Source: Bordetella parapertussis
Lineage (GTDB): Bacteria > Pseudomonadota > Gammaproteobacteria > Burkholderiales > Burkholderiaceae_B
Length of the DNA: 40,794 nt
Assembly (NCBI GenBank): GCA_945887835.1
Contig: CAMCZQ010000008.1
Span: 1 to 40,794, forward strand
Reading direction: 5' to 3'
Part shown: positions 25,491-35,937 of the stretch, piece after piece
Layout of the letters: every line of letters starts with the position of its first letter
Position numbering within the stretch: the first letter of the stretch is position 1
Program-made: the position numbers and the translations under genes
The notes under the pieces: model-generated
Told to the model about the DNA's origin: nothing
Database searches by the model: none
The model's input: only the letters and a program-made list of their open reading frames with translations

Positions 25491-26081
25491 CTAATCGACC
25501 ACCAGCCGAACCGAGATATTGCGCCCGGCTTGCGCGCGCAGCAAACTGATCAGCCGTGGCCCGAGCGCGTCAAAGTTTGAGAGGCGCGCCTGCCAGCCAT
25601 CTTGCTCGAACGCGACGATCCGCCCCCGAGCATCGCGCTCGAGCACGCGCATGCCCGTCTGAGGAGTTTTTTGCACGCGCAGCCAACTGCGCAACCCCTG
25701 CACCGGAATGCTTTGCCCCAAGGCTTGATCGATCAAGCTATCGGGCGACGTTGTTTGAGTGATTTCGCCATTCGCACGCTCGAGCGTGGCACCGTTATTG
25801 GTCACGAGCACTCGAGCCAAAATACTGCCAAAGGGATTAGTCAGTTCGAGCGTCAATTGTGCTGCGGTGTCGCGCCAGACGAAGCCACCCTGCACTGCCT
25901 CGGGCGCCCGATTGAACTCTTCGGTTTTGACGGCAAAACGACCAACTCGTAACAAGCTACCTTCAGGCGCCGCTTGCTCGGGAGGCGCCTGCGTTGCGCA
26001 ACCCGCAAGCCCCAGCACAAAGGCGCAGAGCAGCAAACCCGCGCCAGCGCGTCTTCGCGCACGATCTTTGAAAAAAATCAA
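25491..26081 (-). CDS. lolB: Outer-membrane lipoprotein LolB
   Basis: This 196-residue lipoprotein receives lipoproteins from LolA and inserts them into the outer membrane. A signal peptide with lipobox LAGC (residues 25-28) precedes the mature protein. LRVGRFAVKT and the GGFVWRDTAAQLTLELTNPFG-like beta pattern (about 66-86) fit LolB. It is coupled upstream (ATGA with the TPR gene) and is directly followed by ispE, the standard betaproteobacterial and gammaproteobacterial order. Confidence 0.9.
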   Translation of the reverse strand: MIFFKDRARRRAGAGLLLCAFVLGLAGCATQAPPEQAAPEGSLLRVGRFAVKTEEFNRAPEAVQGGFVWRDTAAQLTLELTNPFGSILARVLVTNNGATLERANGEITQTTSPDSLIDQALGQSIPVQGLRSWLRVQKTPQTGMRVLERDARGRIVAFEQDGWQARLSNFDALGPRLISLLRAQAGRNISVRLVVD

Positions 26082-27913
26082 AGCCGCACCCCAAGGCGTT
26101 TAAGCGTTTCGAGTAGCGTGGCGTTATCAGGCTCTTTTGCGGAGGCCGCCTTCCAGAGGTCTTTCGCTTCCTCGCGCTTGCCTTGCACCCAAAACACCTC
26201 GCCTAGATGCGCCGCAACGTCGACCTCAGGGCGAAGGCGATATGATTTTTCGAGGTACTGCACCGCCGCCGGATAATCGCCGAGCCGAAACTTGACCCAG
26301 CCCATGCTGTCTAAAATAAAAGAGTCATTGGGTGCGATCTCAAGAGCGCGTGTGATGAGTTTAAGTGCTTCAGGCAGGCGCTGATTACGGTCTGCCAACG
26401 CGTAACCCAGCGCGTTATACGAATGGGCGTGCCCCGGATCAAGCGCCATCACCTGCCGCAAGAACCGCTCAGCGTCGTTGAGTTGTTGGTTACGCTCATA
26501 AAGCATCGCTAATTCGTACTTGATTTCGACGGTGTCGGGCAAAAGAATATCGACGGCCTCAAGGCGTTTAATCGCCTCAGGCAACCGATTGGCGTCGCGC
26601 AAAATCTGCGCCGCCGCAGAGGCGGTCAGGTGCTTTTCTTGAGCAGACTGAGGCTCACTTGAATCCAGCAAAGCAAGGGCCTGTTCAATGCGCCCTTGCT
26701 GGGCGCGAATCCCAGCCTGGCGCACTCGCGCATTGTGCCGCGCCGAGGGATCTTCGATTTTTTCTAATAAATTGACCGCATCATCAAAAAAACCTTGCTC
26801 TTGCGCGATGCGAGAGAGCAACTGATAGGCCTCAGTCAGCGCCGTCGCGCCCTCTGCATCGTTGGCTGGCGAGGTTAGCTCACTTTCAGTTTGTCTTTTA
26901 ACAAACTGCTCGAGCAGTTCACGCGCCTGAGGTAAGCGCTTAGCCCGATAAGCGACTTGCGCCTGTATAAACAATAAGTCAATGTCGTCGGGTGCTAGCG
27001 TTGCCATCGCCACCAACTCAGCCATCGCTAGGTCAAACTCGCGCCGCTCAGCCCACTGGGTAGCCAGCAACAGACGCAAGCGCCGCGCCGAGGGATGGGC
27101 CGCCGCAAAACCCTTGGCGTCGTTAAAGGCCTGTGCGGCATCGACAGGCAGACCATACTCAAACACGCGCATTGCCGCGTCTTCAGAGCGCGGGTCTATG
27201 GTGAGCGCCTCACGGGCCGCACTGAGCGCGCGCGGCGCATCTCCGGCAGCACGCGCCAGATCGGCGATCGCAATGCTAGCCGCCAAGGTATTGCGCGCGC
27301 TGCTTTCTTGCAATACGCTAATTAAAATCGCTAGCCCAGCTCGCTTGTCGGGTACGCGACCTAAAATGCTCAGCGCTTGCCCGACCGCAGCTGTTTTGTC
27401 TTGGGCCTGATCAATTTGTTTGCGCAAGGCCGTGGTCAACCCACTGGTCTGACCAGAAGCGGCAGCCAGCGTCATTTCTGTTGAAATGGCCTCGGCATCT
27501 TTGGGGTCAAGGCGCAACCAGACGCGTACCGACTCAAGCGCGCCCGTTAAGTTGCCCCCTGCTAAATAAAATTCGAGCGCACGTCGAGCCAAACGCAAAT
27601 CGCCGACCTCGATCGCCAGCTCAAGCATGGTTTTGGCCGCTGGAATAAACGCCGAGCGCTGCGCTGAGATTTCGGCCGCCAACACCCTGAAGACTATGCT
27701 CGACGTAAGTGTGACGACGGGCAACTGCCCCGAGCGCACGTGGATTTCTGCCGGCTCTGAGAGACGTGGTTTGATTTCGAGGGGGCTCGTCTGCGATAAC
27801 CCTTTATTGGGTTCGCTTTGTGCTTGCGCAACGCCCAGCCAGACGCCCCCAAACAGACCAAATACAAGGGCTAACGATATCTCTGTCAAACTACTTTTAT
27901 GAAACGACTTCAC
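26078..27913 (-). CDS. Large tetratricopeptide repeat protein
   Basis: This 611-residue protein starts at GTG 27913. A signal-peptide-like stretch is at about residues 10-32 (SLALVFGLFGGVWLGVAQA). The rest is almost entirely helical repeats with TPR consensus spacing; the clearest are AMLYERNQQLNDAERFLRQV, HSYNALGYALADRNQRLPEA and DSFILDSMGWVKFRLGDYPA in the C-terminal third. Proteins of this type next to lolB are widespread in Burkholderiales and are thought to sit in the envelope; the exact role is not known. It is divergent from mutM with a 61-bp gap. Confidence 0.85.
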   Translation of the reverse strand: MKSFHKSSLTEISLALVFGLFGGVWLGVAQAQSEPNKGLSQTSPLEIKPRLSEPAEIHVRSGQLPVVTLTSSIVFRVLAAEISAQRSAFIPAAKTMLELAIEVGDLRLARRALEFYLAGGNLTGALESVRVWLRLDPKDAEAISTEMTLAAASGQTSGLTTALRKQIDQAQDKTAAVGQALSILGRVPDKRAGLAILISVLQESSARNTLAASIAIADLARAAGDAPRALSAAREALTIDPRSEDAAMRVFEYGLPVDAAQAFNDAKGFAAAHPSARRLRLLLATQWAERREFDLAMAELVAMATLAPDDIDLLFIQAQVAYRAKRLPQARELLEQFVKRQTESELTSPANDAEGATALTEAYQLLSRIAQEQGFFDDAVNLLEKIEDPSARHNARVRQAGIRAQQGRIEQALALLDSSEPQSAQEKHLTASAAAQILRDANRLPEAIKRLEAVDILLPDTVEIKYELAMLYERNQQLNDAERFLRQVMALDPGHAHSYNALGYALADRNQRLPEALKLITRALEIAPNDSFILDSMGWVKFRLGDYPAAVQYLEKSYRLRPEVDVAAHLGEVFWVQGKREEAKDLWKAASAKEPDNATLLETLKRLGVRL

Positions 27914-27974
27914 GCGACCCGCCTCGTTGATGGCACAATCCTCTAATGACCTCTCTAGATGTTAGCACTCACCC

Positions 27975-28802
27975 ATGCCAGAACTCCCTGAAGTTGAAAC
28001 AACCCGACGCGGAATTGACGCCGTTGCAACAGGTCATACGTTAAAACGCCTCGTGATCCACGAGGCTCGTATGCGCTGGCCAATACCAACTGAGCTACCG
28101 CAACAGGTGCAAGGCCAAATTGTGCGCGCCTGCCGACGCCGTGGCAAGTACTTGTTACTGGAGTTTGACCAAGGGACGCAGCTGATTCACCTTGGCATGT
28201 CAGGCTCTCTGCGCAGCGTCCTGAAAGGTGAATTACTGCGCAAACACGATCATGTCGAATGGGAGTTTGCACACGCCACGCTGCGCCTGCACGACCCTCG
28301 GCGTTTTGGCGCCGTACTGTGGCACCCTAAAAGCGCGGGGCCCGTCGAGCAACATCCATTGCTCAGCAAGCTTGGTGTTGAACCTTTTGACCCGGCTTTT
28401 GATGCGGCCCACCTCAGGCAGGGCCTGCAAGGCCGGCAAATGTCTGTCAAACAAGCCTTGCTCGCGGGCGACGTGGTGGTCGGGGCGGGCAACATTTATG
28501 CCTCCGAAAGCCTCTTTCGGGCACGTATTCATCCAAAAACTAAAGCGGCCCGAGTCTCGCTTGCGCGTTGCGCCCGGCTAGTCGACGCGCTTCGCAGCAC
28601 GCTGAGCGATGCGCTCGCCTCGGGCGGCAGTACGTTGCGCGACTACGTCAACGCAACGGGCGAGGCTGGTGCTTATTTCACCTTACATGCGGCCGTGTAC
28701 GAGCGCGCGGGTCAACCCTGCCGCGTCTGTACCACCGTCATTAAACGTATTGTGCAAGGCCAGCGCGCCACATATTTTTGTCCAACCTGCCAAAAGCCCT
28801 AG
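27975..28802 (+). CDS. mutM: Formamidopyrimidine-DNA glycosylase (Fpg/MutM)
   Basis: This 275-residue base-excision repair glycosylase/AP lyase removes 8-oxoguanine and Fapy lesions. The catalytic N-terminus PELPEVETTRRG follows the initiator Met, the helix-two-turn-helix region includes VVGAGNIYASESLF, and a C-terminal zinc finger is visible as CRVC...CPTC. All catalytic landmarks are present. It stands divergent to the TPR-lolB operon, the usual arrangement in this group. Confidence 0.96.
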   Translation: MPELPEVETTRRGIDAVATGHTLKRLVIHEARMRWPIPTELPQQVQGQIVRACRRRGKYLLLEFDQGTQLIHLGMSGSLRSVLKGELLRKHDHVEWEFAHATLRLHDPRRFGAVLWHPKSAGPVEQHPLLSKLGVEPFDPAFDAAHLRQGLQGRQMSVKQALLAGDVVVGAGNIYASESLFRARIHPKTKAARVSLARCARLVDALRSTLSDALASGGSTLRDYVNATGEAGAYFTLHAAVYERAGQPCRVCTTVIKRIVQGQRATYFCPTCQKP

Positions 28803-28878
28803 CGCTGTATGGCTGGCAGCAAAGCCGACATCCTCGCAAAAACTCCACCCCTCATTCAAAGCTTAAGTGACCCACGCC

Positions 28879-30195
28879 ATGACCAACCTAAACGAAACGC
28901 ACGACCCTTCTCTGAAAAGTTGGCTTGCCAGCGCCAACGACGCGAGCATAGGGTTTCCGGTGCAGCATTTGCCGTTTGCGGTGTTTCGCCGCACCGCCAG
29001 CCGCGAGCCTTTCAGACCCGGCGTGGCGCTTGGCGATCAAATCATTGATCTGGCGCAGTTAGCCGCGCTCAAGCCCTTCTCAGGTCTGACTGCCGAAGCG
29101 CTGAACACGTGCGCCGGGCCCACGCTAAACGCACTGATGGCGCTTGGCCAGTCGCACTGGTCGGCGCTCCGTCTGGCGCTGTCACGCGGCGCACGTGAAC
29201 ATAGCCCGTTGCAAGCCACGCTCGAGCGGGTGCTCGTGCCACAGAAGCAGGCCGAATTTAGCTTGCCCGCGCAAATTCGCGATTACACCGATTTTTATAT
29301 CTCGATCCATCACGCGACAGCAGGTGGCAAAATTTCGCGCCCTGATGCTCCCCTTTTACCCAACTTTAAGTGGCTGCCAATCGGCTACCACGGCCGCGCC
29401 TCAAGCGTCGTGATTTCGGGCCACGACGTGGTGCGTCCTGTGGGCCAGTCGCGTCCGGCCCAACTTGGCCAGACACCCGGTTTTGGCCCAAGCCAAAGGC
29501 TGGATTTTGAATTTGAAATGGCGCTGTTTGTGGGGCCAGGCAACGCTCAGGGCAAGCGCCTCACGATCGATGAGGCCGATCAGCATATTTTTGGGGTCTG
29601 TATCCTGAATGACTGGTCAGCCCGCGACATTCAAGCCTGGGAGGTGCAACCACTCGGCCCCTTCTTAGCCAAAAGTTTTGCCACCACCATCTCGCCTTGG
29701 ATTGTCACGCGCGAAGCTCTCGAGCCTTTTCGTCTACCCTTTAGCCGACCTGCCTCTGACCCACAGCCTCTGCCCTATCTGATGAACGAGTCTGTTAAGC
29801 AAGGTGGCGTCTACAACATCGGGCTCAAAGCTTTGATTTCAACTGACCACTCGCGCGCGGCCCAACACGCCCCCGCCTTATTAGCCCACAGCAATTTATG
29901 CCACGCATACTGGACTTTATCCCAGTTAATCACCCATCACACGGTCAACGGTTGCAACTTGCAGCCCGGCGATTTGATCGGCACCGGCACCATGTCAGGC
30001 CCTCATCCCGATCAGGCCCTTTCGTTCAACGAGCTTAGCGTAGGCGCGACACAAGCCGTCAAACTGCCTTGGGGACAAGCGCGCATGTTTTTAGAGGACG
30101 GTGACGAGATCACCTTGCAAGCCGAGTGCGTCAAACCCGGCTACCCAAGACTGAGCTTTGGCCAGGCGACCGGGAAAATCCTGCCGGCTGTTTAA
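28879..30195 (+). CDS. fahA: Fumarylacetoacetase
   Basis: This 438-residue enzyme performs the last step of tyrosine/homogentisate breakdown, giving fumarate and acetoacetate. Landmarks include the N-terminal FAH domain, RDYTDFYISIHHATAGG with active-site Asp and His, NFKWLPIGYHGRASSVV, LDFEFEMALFVG with metal ligands, and NDWSARDIQAWE. ATG 28879 is preferred to GTG 28867. No homogentisate dioxygenase or maleylacetoacetate isomerase lies nearby. The stop overlaps the convergent FAD-oxidase gene by 4 bp. Confidence 0.92.
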   Translation: MTNLNETHDPSLKSWLASANDASIGFPVQHLPFAVFRRTASREPFRPGVALGDQIIDLAQLAALKPFSGLTAEALNTCAGPTLNALMALGQSHWSALRLALSRGAREHSPLQATLERVLVPQKQAEFSLPAQIRDYTDFYISIHHATAGGKISRPDAPLLPNFKWLPIGYHGRASSVVISGHDVVRPVGQSRPAQLGQTPGFGPSQRLDFEFEMALFVGPGNAQGKRLTIDEADQHIFGVCILNDWSARDIQAWEVQPLGPFLAKSFATTISPWIVTREALEPFRLPFSRPASDPQPLPYLMNESVKQGGVYNIGLKALISTDHSRAAQHAPALLAHSNLCHAYWTLSQLITHHTVNGCNLQPGDLIGTGTMSGPHPDQALSFNELSVGATQAVKLPWGQARMFLEDGDEITLQAECVKPGYPRLSFGQATGKILPAV

Positions 30196-31607
30196 GCCTG
30201 CAAAACCTTGCCAGGATTCATGATGCCCTGCGGATCAAGCGCTTGTTTAATCCGCTTCATCAACGCTAACTCAAGCGGACTCTTGTAGCGCGTCAGCTCG
30301 TCGCGCTTGAGCTGTCCGACGCCGTGCTCGGCGCTGATCGAGCCGCTATGCGCATGCACGCTATCGTGCACCAACTGGTACACGTCGTACTGCTGCGCCA
30401 ACAGTTGCTCTTCGGTTTGCTCGGGTGCCCGCGCCACGTTGTAGTGCAAATTACCATCGCCTAAATGACCAAACACGATGTGTTGGATGCCCGGAAACTT
30501 CACCTGCAAGGCTGCATTGGTGGTCTTCACAAAGGTGCTGATCAGCGAGATCGGAATCGACACATCGTGCTTGATGCTTTTACCCAAACCGGCCTCAGCT
30601 AAGGGGATGCTTTCGCGCAAATGCCACATCGCCCGGCTTTGGGCGATCGATTCAGCAATCGCGGCGTCGCTCACCAAGCCGTCTTCAATCGCAGCGCCTA
30701 ACACTGCCTCGAAACGACTTTGTCCGTGCTCGGCGCTTTCGCTATCTGACAATTCAAGCAGGGCATACCAGGGGGACTGGGCTGAGGGTCCCTCGAACGG
30801 CAGACGTTGTTGTGGAAACAGCTTCACGACGGCTTGCAATACAGTCCCCATCATGACCTCAAATCCTGTCAGAGAGGCCCCGAAGCCTGCGCGTGCGCGC
30901 GACAACACGGCGGTAGCATCCTCAAGCGAGTTAAGTGCCAGCATGGCTGTGCATTGCGCGACCGGCAAGGGGTACAGCTTAAGCGTAGCCGCGGTGATAA
31001 TGCCAAGCGTGCCTTCGCTGCCAATAAACAGATCCCGCAGATCGTAGCCAGTGTTGTCCTTGCGTAAACCACGCAGACCGTGCCAAATTTCACCCTCAGC
31101 GGTAACCACTTCTAACCCGAGCGCGAGTTCGCGTGTATTGCCGTAACGCAAGACTTGCGTGCCACCTGCATTGGTCGACAAATTGCCACCAATTGTGCAG
31201 CTGCCTTCTGCTGCCAAGCTCAGTGGAAACAACCGCCCGGCCTCGCGCGCAGCCGTTTGTACCGACTGCAAAATACAGCCCGCTTCAACGGTCATGGTGT
31301 CATTGTCGGTGTCAACTGAACGCACACGATTTAAGCGCGCCAAAGACAGCACTACTGCACGACCGGTTTCGTCTGGGGTGGCGCCCCCGCACATACCGGT
31401 ATTGCCGCCCGAGGGCACAATTGGGATCTGGTGCTGGGCGCACAGACGCACCACTGCAGCGACCTCTTCGGTTGACCCCGGCCGCACCACAGCCAGCGCC
31501 TGGCCCTTGTAACGCCCGCGCCAGTCGACCAAATAGGGGGCTGCGGCCTCACCCGTTAACACTTGGTTAGTACCTAATAATCTTTCAAGTTCGGGCAACA
31601 GGTTCAT
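30192..31607 (-). CDS. FAD-linked 2-hydroxyacid oxidase/dehydrogenase (GlcD/D2HGDH family)
   Basis: This 471-residue flavoprotein of the VAO/PCMH fold has the FAD-binding segment VPSGGNTGMCGGATP (around residues 76-90), GGNLSTNAGG and GSEGTLGIITAATLKLYP. The C-terminal cap holds the metal/substrate motif HLGDGNLHYN and ends SAEHGVGQLK with the conserved His. Family members oxidise D-lactate, glycolate or D-2-hydroxyglutarate. The single-subunit context without glcE or glcF favours a D-lactate or D-2-hydroxyglutarate dehydrogenase. Convergent 4-bp overlap with fahA. Confidence 0.88.
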   Translation of the reverse strand: MNLLPELERLLGTNQVLTGEAAAPYLVDWRGRYKGQALAVVRPGSTEEVAAVVRLCAQHQIPIVPSGGNTGMCGGATPDETGRAVVLSLARLNRVRSVDTDNDTMTVEAGCILQSVQTAAREAGRLFPLSLAAEGSCTIGGNLSTNAGGTQVLRYGNTRELALGLEVVTAEGEIWHGLRGLRKDNTGYDLRDLFIGSEGTLGIITAATLKLYPLPVAQCTAMLALNSLEDATAVLSRARAGFGASLTGFEVMMGTVLQAVVKLFPQQRLPFEGPSAQSPWYALLELSDSESAEHGQSRFEAVLGAAIEDGLVSDAAIAESIAQSRAMWHLRESIPLAEAGLGKSIKHDVSIPISLISTFVKTTNAALQVKFPGIQHIVFGHLGDGNLHYNVARAPEQTEEQLLAQQYDVYQLVHDSVHAHSGSISAEHGVGQLKRDELTRYKSPLELALMKRIKQALDPQGIMNPGKVLQA

Positions 31608-31842
31608 TTAGATCTCTGGGTTGGTTGTGGCGTGGGCTGCTGCACCGGTTCGTCTAATACTGACTTTTTGTGCAAGGCAGTACAGATTTAAGCAAATTCG
31701 CGCGCACGGTGCACCTCACAGCCTTAAATTGTAAGGGAAGTCTAAGGCATAGAGACTGTGGATCGGCCATAATAGAGAAAGGCGGTTTTAGTGATTTTTT
31801 TTAGTGAATGTTTGCCCCTGAAAGGCTTCGGAGTCCATCCTC
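31608..31842. other. Divergent intergenic region between FAD oxidase and phosphohexomutase
   Basis: This 235-bp gap must hold both promoters. An AT-rich block and a CATAAT hexamer near 31769 on the plus strand could belong to the phosphohexomutase promoter, but I find no convincing -35 partner. A GGAG sits 10 nt before the GTG start at 31843. Nothing else is recognisable. Confidence 0.35.
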
Positions 31843-33231
31843 GTGTCCAGTCAATACCCATTTCCGCATTCGTCTTTCAAGGCCTACGACATCCGAGGCA
31901 TCGTTCCCTCAGCATTAAACCCAGAATTTGCACAAGAGCTAGGCCGCGGTTTAGCAGCCCGTGCTAAGGCAGCGGGCGTCACCGCAATGGTGGTCGGCCG
32001 CGATGGTCGGATTAGCAGCCCCTCGCTGGCGGCAGCCTTGCAACAAGGAATGCGCGATGGCGGCATTCACACGATTGACGTGGGAGAGGTTCCCACTCCT
32101 TTGGTCTATTTTGCTGCCTACACGTTAAAAACAGGCTCGGGCGTTGCAGTCACTGGCAGCCATAATCCACCTGACTACAACGGCTTCAAAATGATGATGG
32201 GTGGTGGCACCCTACACGGCGACGCCATCCTCGCTCTGCGCGATGAAATCGCGGCGGGCCCCACGCACGCCAGCGCGCCGGGCACAGCCACGAGCGTCGA
32301 CATTCTGACGCCTTATTTGGCGCGCGTGCTTGGTGACGTCAAGCTCAGCCGTCCCATGAAAATCGCGATCGACTGCGGCAATGGCGTGGCGGGTGCTGTT
32401 GCGCCTCAACTCTTTAAAGCCTTGGGCTGCGAAGTCACCGAACTATTTTGCGAAGTTGATGGCACCTTTCCAAACCATCACCCCGATCCGGCTGATCCAC
32501 ACAACCTCGAAGACCTGATCCGCTGCGTGCAAACCACCGACTGCGAAATCGGACTTGCCTTTGACGGCGACGGCGATCGCTTAGGTGTGGTCACCAAATC
32601 AGGCGAAATCATTTGGCCCGATCGTCAGCTGATTTTGTATGCGCGCGATGTGCTGAGCCGTTGCCCCGGCCAAACCATCATTTATGACGTCAAATGCAGT
32701 CGCCATGTCGCGGTTGCTATTCGTGCCGCCGGTGGCGTGCCTTTGATTTGGCAAACGGGTCATTCCCTCATCAAGGCCAAGCTCGCCGAAACCGGCGCGC
32801 CTCTGGCCGGCGAAATGAGCGGTCACGTGTTCTTTAAAGAGCGTTGGTTCGGCTTTGATGACGGGTTGTACACCGGTTGCCGTCTGCTTGAGATTTTGTC
32901 GCGCTCGGCGGATCCGTCGGCTGTGCTTGAGGCGCTTCCGCAAGGGGTCTCAACGCCCGAACTCAAGCTCGAAATGTCTGAGGGTGAACCTCACGCTCTG
33001 ATTAAACGTTTGCAAACTGAAGGGGTGTTTGACGGCGCGACTGACGTCCTCAAAATCGACGGCTTGCGCGCAGATTACGCAGATGGTTTTGGCTTAGCAC
33101 GCGCCTCAAACACCACACCTGTCGTGGTCTTACGCTTCGAGGGCGACACACCCGAAGCCCTCGCGCGCATTCAAGACGCCTTTCGTAAGCAGTTATTAAC
33201 GCTTGCGCCTCACGTCACGCTTCCCTTTTAA
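31843..33231 (+). CDS. algC: Phosphomannomutase/phosphoglucomutase (AlgC family)
   Basis: This 462-residue alpha-D-phosphohexomutase starts at GTG. It carries the phosphoserine loop TGSHNPPDYNGFKM (about residues 105-118), the Mg loop FDGDGDRLGVV, the sugar loop GEMSGHVFFKE and the C-terminal phosphate loop RASNTTP. It interconverts hexose 6- and 1-phosphates for mannose/glucose nucleotide sugars. It is followed 22 bp later by pgi, so the two likely form an operon feeding LPS or exopolysaccharide precursors. Confidence 0.93.
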   Translation: MSSQYPFPHSSFKAYDIRGIVPSALNPEFAQELGRGLAARAKAAGVTAMVVGRDGRISSPSLAAALQQGMRDGGIHTIDVGEVPTPLVYFAAYTLKTGSGVAVTGSHNPPDYNGFKMMMGGGTLHGDAILALRDEIAAGPTHASAPGTATSVDILTPYLARVLGDVKLSRPMKIAIDCGNGVAGAVAPQLFKALGCEVTELFCEVDGTFPNHHPDPADPHNLEDLIRCVQTTDCEIGLAFDGDGDRLGVVTKSGEIIWPDRQLILYARDVLSRCPGQTIIYDVKCSRHVAVAIRAAGGVPLIWQTGHSLIKAKLAETGAPLAGEMSGHVFFKERWFGFDDGLYTGCRLLEILSRSADPSAVLEALPQGVSTPELKLEMSEGEPHALIKRLQTEGVFDGATDVLKIDGLRADYADGFGLARASNTTPVVVLRFEGDTPEALARIQDAFRKQLLTLAPHVTLPF

Positions 33232-33253
33232 TTTTTTATCTGCGATTAAACCT

Positions 33254-34888
33254 ATGAGCACGTTGTCTAAAAGCCCAGCTTGGCTTGCTTTCTCAACAGC
33301 CGTCTACACCAGTCCCCTCACCGCCGACAGCTTGCGCATTTTGTCTGCCGTCGATCTTGAGGTTGACCTGAGTACACAGCGGCATTCTGCAGCGCTTGAG
33401 CATGCGGCAGCAGCGCTGCTGCACCAACAAGGTTTCGAGGCCGCGCGCAAAGGGCTCTTTGCCGGCGATGCCATTAACTGGACCGAAAAGCGTGCCGCCT
33501 GGCATACCGCCTTGCGTGCCGAACACCCGCCAGCGGGTGTGGCTCAAGCCGTTAAAGCCGAACAAGAGCGACTGGCCAATTTCGTTGAATTCGTTAACGC
33601 GCAAAACCTGTATCGCAACGTTGTGCATCTTGGCATTGGCGGCAGCGACTGGGGGCCAAGACTCGCCGTTGAAGCGCTTGCCGGCGGCGCCGGGCGGCGC
33701 ACGATTCGCTTTGCTTCAAACGTTGATGCGCACGCGATTACTGGCGCGCTCGACGGTCTTGACCCGCTTGATACGCTTGTGATTATTTCGTCAAAATCTT
33801 TCACGACCACCGAGTCTTTGGCCAATGCAGCGCGTGCCATCGAATGGTTTGAAGCGAATGGTGTGAGCGACCCGCTTGAACATTTTGTCGCTGTTACTGC
33901 AAATCCGGCAGTTGCACGCGCCTTCGGCATTCGTGAAGATCGCATTTTTCAATTTTGGGATTGGGTGGGTGGTCGCTATTCACTTTGGTCCTCTATTGGG
34001 CTGCCGATCGCTCTTGGGTTGGGCTTGAATGCTTTGAATGACATGCGTCGTGGCGCCGCCGAGATGGACGAGCATTTTCTGAATGCGCCGGTCGCACGCA
34101 ACGCACCCGTGCAAATGGCCTTGAGTGCTGTGGCGAACTGCAGCGTGCTTGGCTACGCGTCTTTTGCGCTTTGCCCCTACGATGCTCGACTGCGCACCTT
34201 AGTGCCTTGGCTGCAACAGCTCGAAATGGAGTCCCTCGGCAAATCGACTCAGCTCGATGGCGGCACGCTTGATGTACCCAGCAGCCCCGCAGTGTGGGGG
34301 ATGCCCGGTACAGATAGTCAGCACACCTTTTTTCAGTGGTTGCACCAAGATGGAAAGGGTGCGCCTGTTGATTTTGTCTTGTGTGCCAAGCCCGATCATC
34401 AACACACTCGCCACCACCGCCTGCTCATTGCAAACTGTCTGGCGCAACGGGCGGCGCTGCGCGAAGGCAAAACGTTTGAACAAGCGTTGGCAGTGGTTAG
34501 TCAAACCGAAAAGGATCCTGTCCTTGCAGCGCAGCTTGCCCAGCACCGAGTGCATCCAGGCGGGCGCCCCTCGACTTTAATCGTGTTACCTCAGCTCGAC
34601 GCCAAACAGCTTGGCGCACTTTTAGCGCTCTACGAGCACAAAGTATTCACCGAAGGTGTTTTGTGGGGCATCAACCCCTTCGATCAATGGGGTGTCGAGT
34701 TTGGCAAGCGTTTAGCCTCTGATATTGAACTCAGTCTGGATGCCGAAGATAGCGAGTCTGCGGTAAGCGCCTTTGATCCCTCAACGGCACACTGGATTCG
34801 CCGGCTTGCTACGAGCGCAAGCAACGAGCATGCGTACGAACGTCGGCGTGCTGAGCGACTGGCGCGCGAACAAAACCCCGACGCTTAA
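33254..34888 (+). CDS. pgi: Glucose-6-phosphate isomerase
   Basis: This 544-residue enzyme interconverts glucose 6-phosphate and fructose 6-phosphate. Family signatures are [41 protein letters not shown] and the C-terminal [24 protein letters not shown] 33254 ([10 protein letters not shown]) is the start; an in-frame upstream extension overlaps algC and is unlikely. It ends with a 4-bp convergent overlap with the epimerase gene. Confidence 0.95.
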   Translation: MSTLSKSPAWLAFSTAVYTSPLTADSLRILSAVDLEVDLSTQRHSAALEHAAAALLHQQGFEAARKGLFAGDAINWTEKRAAWHTALRAEHPPAGVAQAVKAEQERLANFVEFVNAQNLYRNVVHLGIGGSDWGPRLAVEALAGGAGRRTIRFASNVDAHAITGALDGLDPLDTLVIISSKSFTTTESLANAARAIEWFEANGVSDPLEHFVAVTANPAVARAFGIREDRIFQFWDWVGGRYSLWSSIGLPIALGLGLNALNDMRRGAAEMDEHFLNAPVARNAPVQMALSAVANCSVLGYASFALCPYDARLRTLVPWLQQLEMESLGKSTQLDGGTLDVPSSPAVWGMPGTDSQHTFFQWLHQDGKGAPVDFVLCAKPDHQHTRHHRLLIANCLAQRAALREGKTFEQALAVVSQTEKDPVLAAQLAQHRVHPGGRPSTLIVLPQLDAKQLGALLALYEHKVFTEGVLWGINPFDQWGVEFGKRLASDIELSLDAEDSESAVSAFDPSTAHWIRRLATSASNEHAYERRRAERLAREQNPDA

Positions 34889-35937
34889 CTGGCCGACGAT
34901 CTCGCGCAAAACTCAAGATACCAAGGCATGGCAGCTTGCAAACCTTGCGCGATGGTGTGGGTCGGTTGATACCCTAGCAGGCGCTGCGCTTTCGAGATGT
35001 CGGCCTGTGAATGTCGCACGTCACCTGCTCTGAACTCACGATAGCTTGGCTCTAACGTATACCGCAGTCCGTTTTGCGCGAGCGTAGCGACTAGATTTTC
35101 AAACAGCGCGTTCAGGCTAGTGCGTGCATTGACCGCCACGTTGTAAACCTGATTAAACGCTTCGGGGCCGGCAACTGCAGCCAAAATGTTTGCCTGCACG
35201 GCGTTCTCAACAAAACAAAAATCTCGGCTGGTTTCGCCATCGCCATTCACACTCACCGGATCGCCTCGTAGCATCGCGGCAATCCACTTGGGGATTACCG
35301 CTGCGTAGGCTCCCTCGGGGTCTTGTCGCTTGCCAAAGACATTAAAGTAGCGCAGACCGATCGTCTTGAAGTCGTATGCGCGCGCGAACACATCGGCATA
35401 GAGCTCATTGACATATTTTGTAACGGCGTAAGGCGACAGAGGCTTGCCAATCTGGTCTTCAACTTTGGGTAAGGCAGGGTGATCGCCATAGGTTGAGCTT
35501 GAAGCGGCATACACAAAGGACTGCACCCCAGCATCGCGAGCGGCCACTAGCATATTTAAAAAACCAGAGATATTGACAGCATTCGTGGTGGCTGGGTCGC
35601 TTAACGAACGCGGGACCGACCCCAACGCGGCTTGGTGCAAGACGAATTCGACACCGGTCACCGCCTGCGCGCAGCTTGCCTCATCCCGGATGTCACCTTC
35701 GATCAAGCGAAAATTTTCCCACTGAGCGGCGCTGACATTGGCCTGAACCTCAGCGAGGTTATATGAATATCCCGTCGCAAAATTATCTAGACCAACTACG
35801 CGTTGCCCGAGTTTGAGCAGTGTTTCGAGCAGGTTCGAGCCAATAAAGCCGGCACAACCCGTCACGAGCCAGCTGCGCGGCGCGGCGCGCAATTGCGCCT
35901 GAACTTGCGCGTAACACGAGTCAGGGGTTTGCTTCAT
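34885..35937 (-). CDS. wbpP: UDP-N-acetylglucosamine 4-epimerase-like SDR (WbpP type)
   Basis: This 350-residue extended SDR has [14 protein letters not shown] (NAD loop, about residues 24-37), ASSSTYG with the catalytic Ser, and [11 protein letters not shown] with YxxxK. The long N-terminal extension before the Rossmann loop and the overall motifs resemble WbpP, which converts UDP-GlcNAc/UDP-GlcNAcA to the galacto form. It is coupled by ATGA to the nucleotide-sugar dehydrogenase upstream, giving a route to UDP-GalNAcA. Other sugar epimerases or dehydratases remain possible. Confidence 0.82.
   Translation of the reverse strand: MKQTPDSCYAQVQAQLRAAPRSWLVTGCAGFIGSNLLETLLKLGQRVVGLDNFATGYSYNLAEVQANVSAAQWENFRLIEGDIRDEASCAQAVTGVEFVLHQAALGSVPRSLSDPATTNAVNISGFLNMLVAARDAGVQSFVYAASSSTYGDHPALPKVEDQIGKPLSPYAVTKYVNELYADVFARAYDFKTIGLRYFNVFGKRQDPEGAYAAVIPKWIAAMLRGDPVSVNGDGETSRDFCFVENAVQANILAAVAGPEAFNQVYNVAVNARTSLNALFENLVATLAQNGLRYTLEPSYREFRAGDVRHSQADISKAQRLLGYQPTHTIAQGLQAAMPWYLEFCARSSAS

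Noticed and set aside
30478-31047. 189-codon open frame opposite the FAD oxidase
   Set aside because: Antisense shadow of a conserved gene; serine/alanine-rich translation with no motifs.
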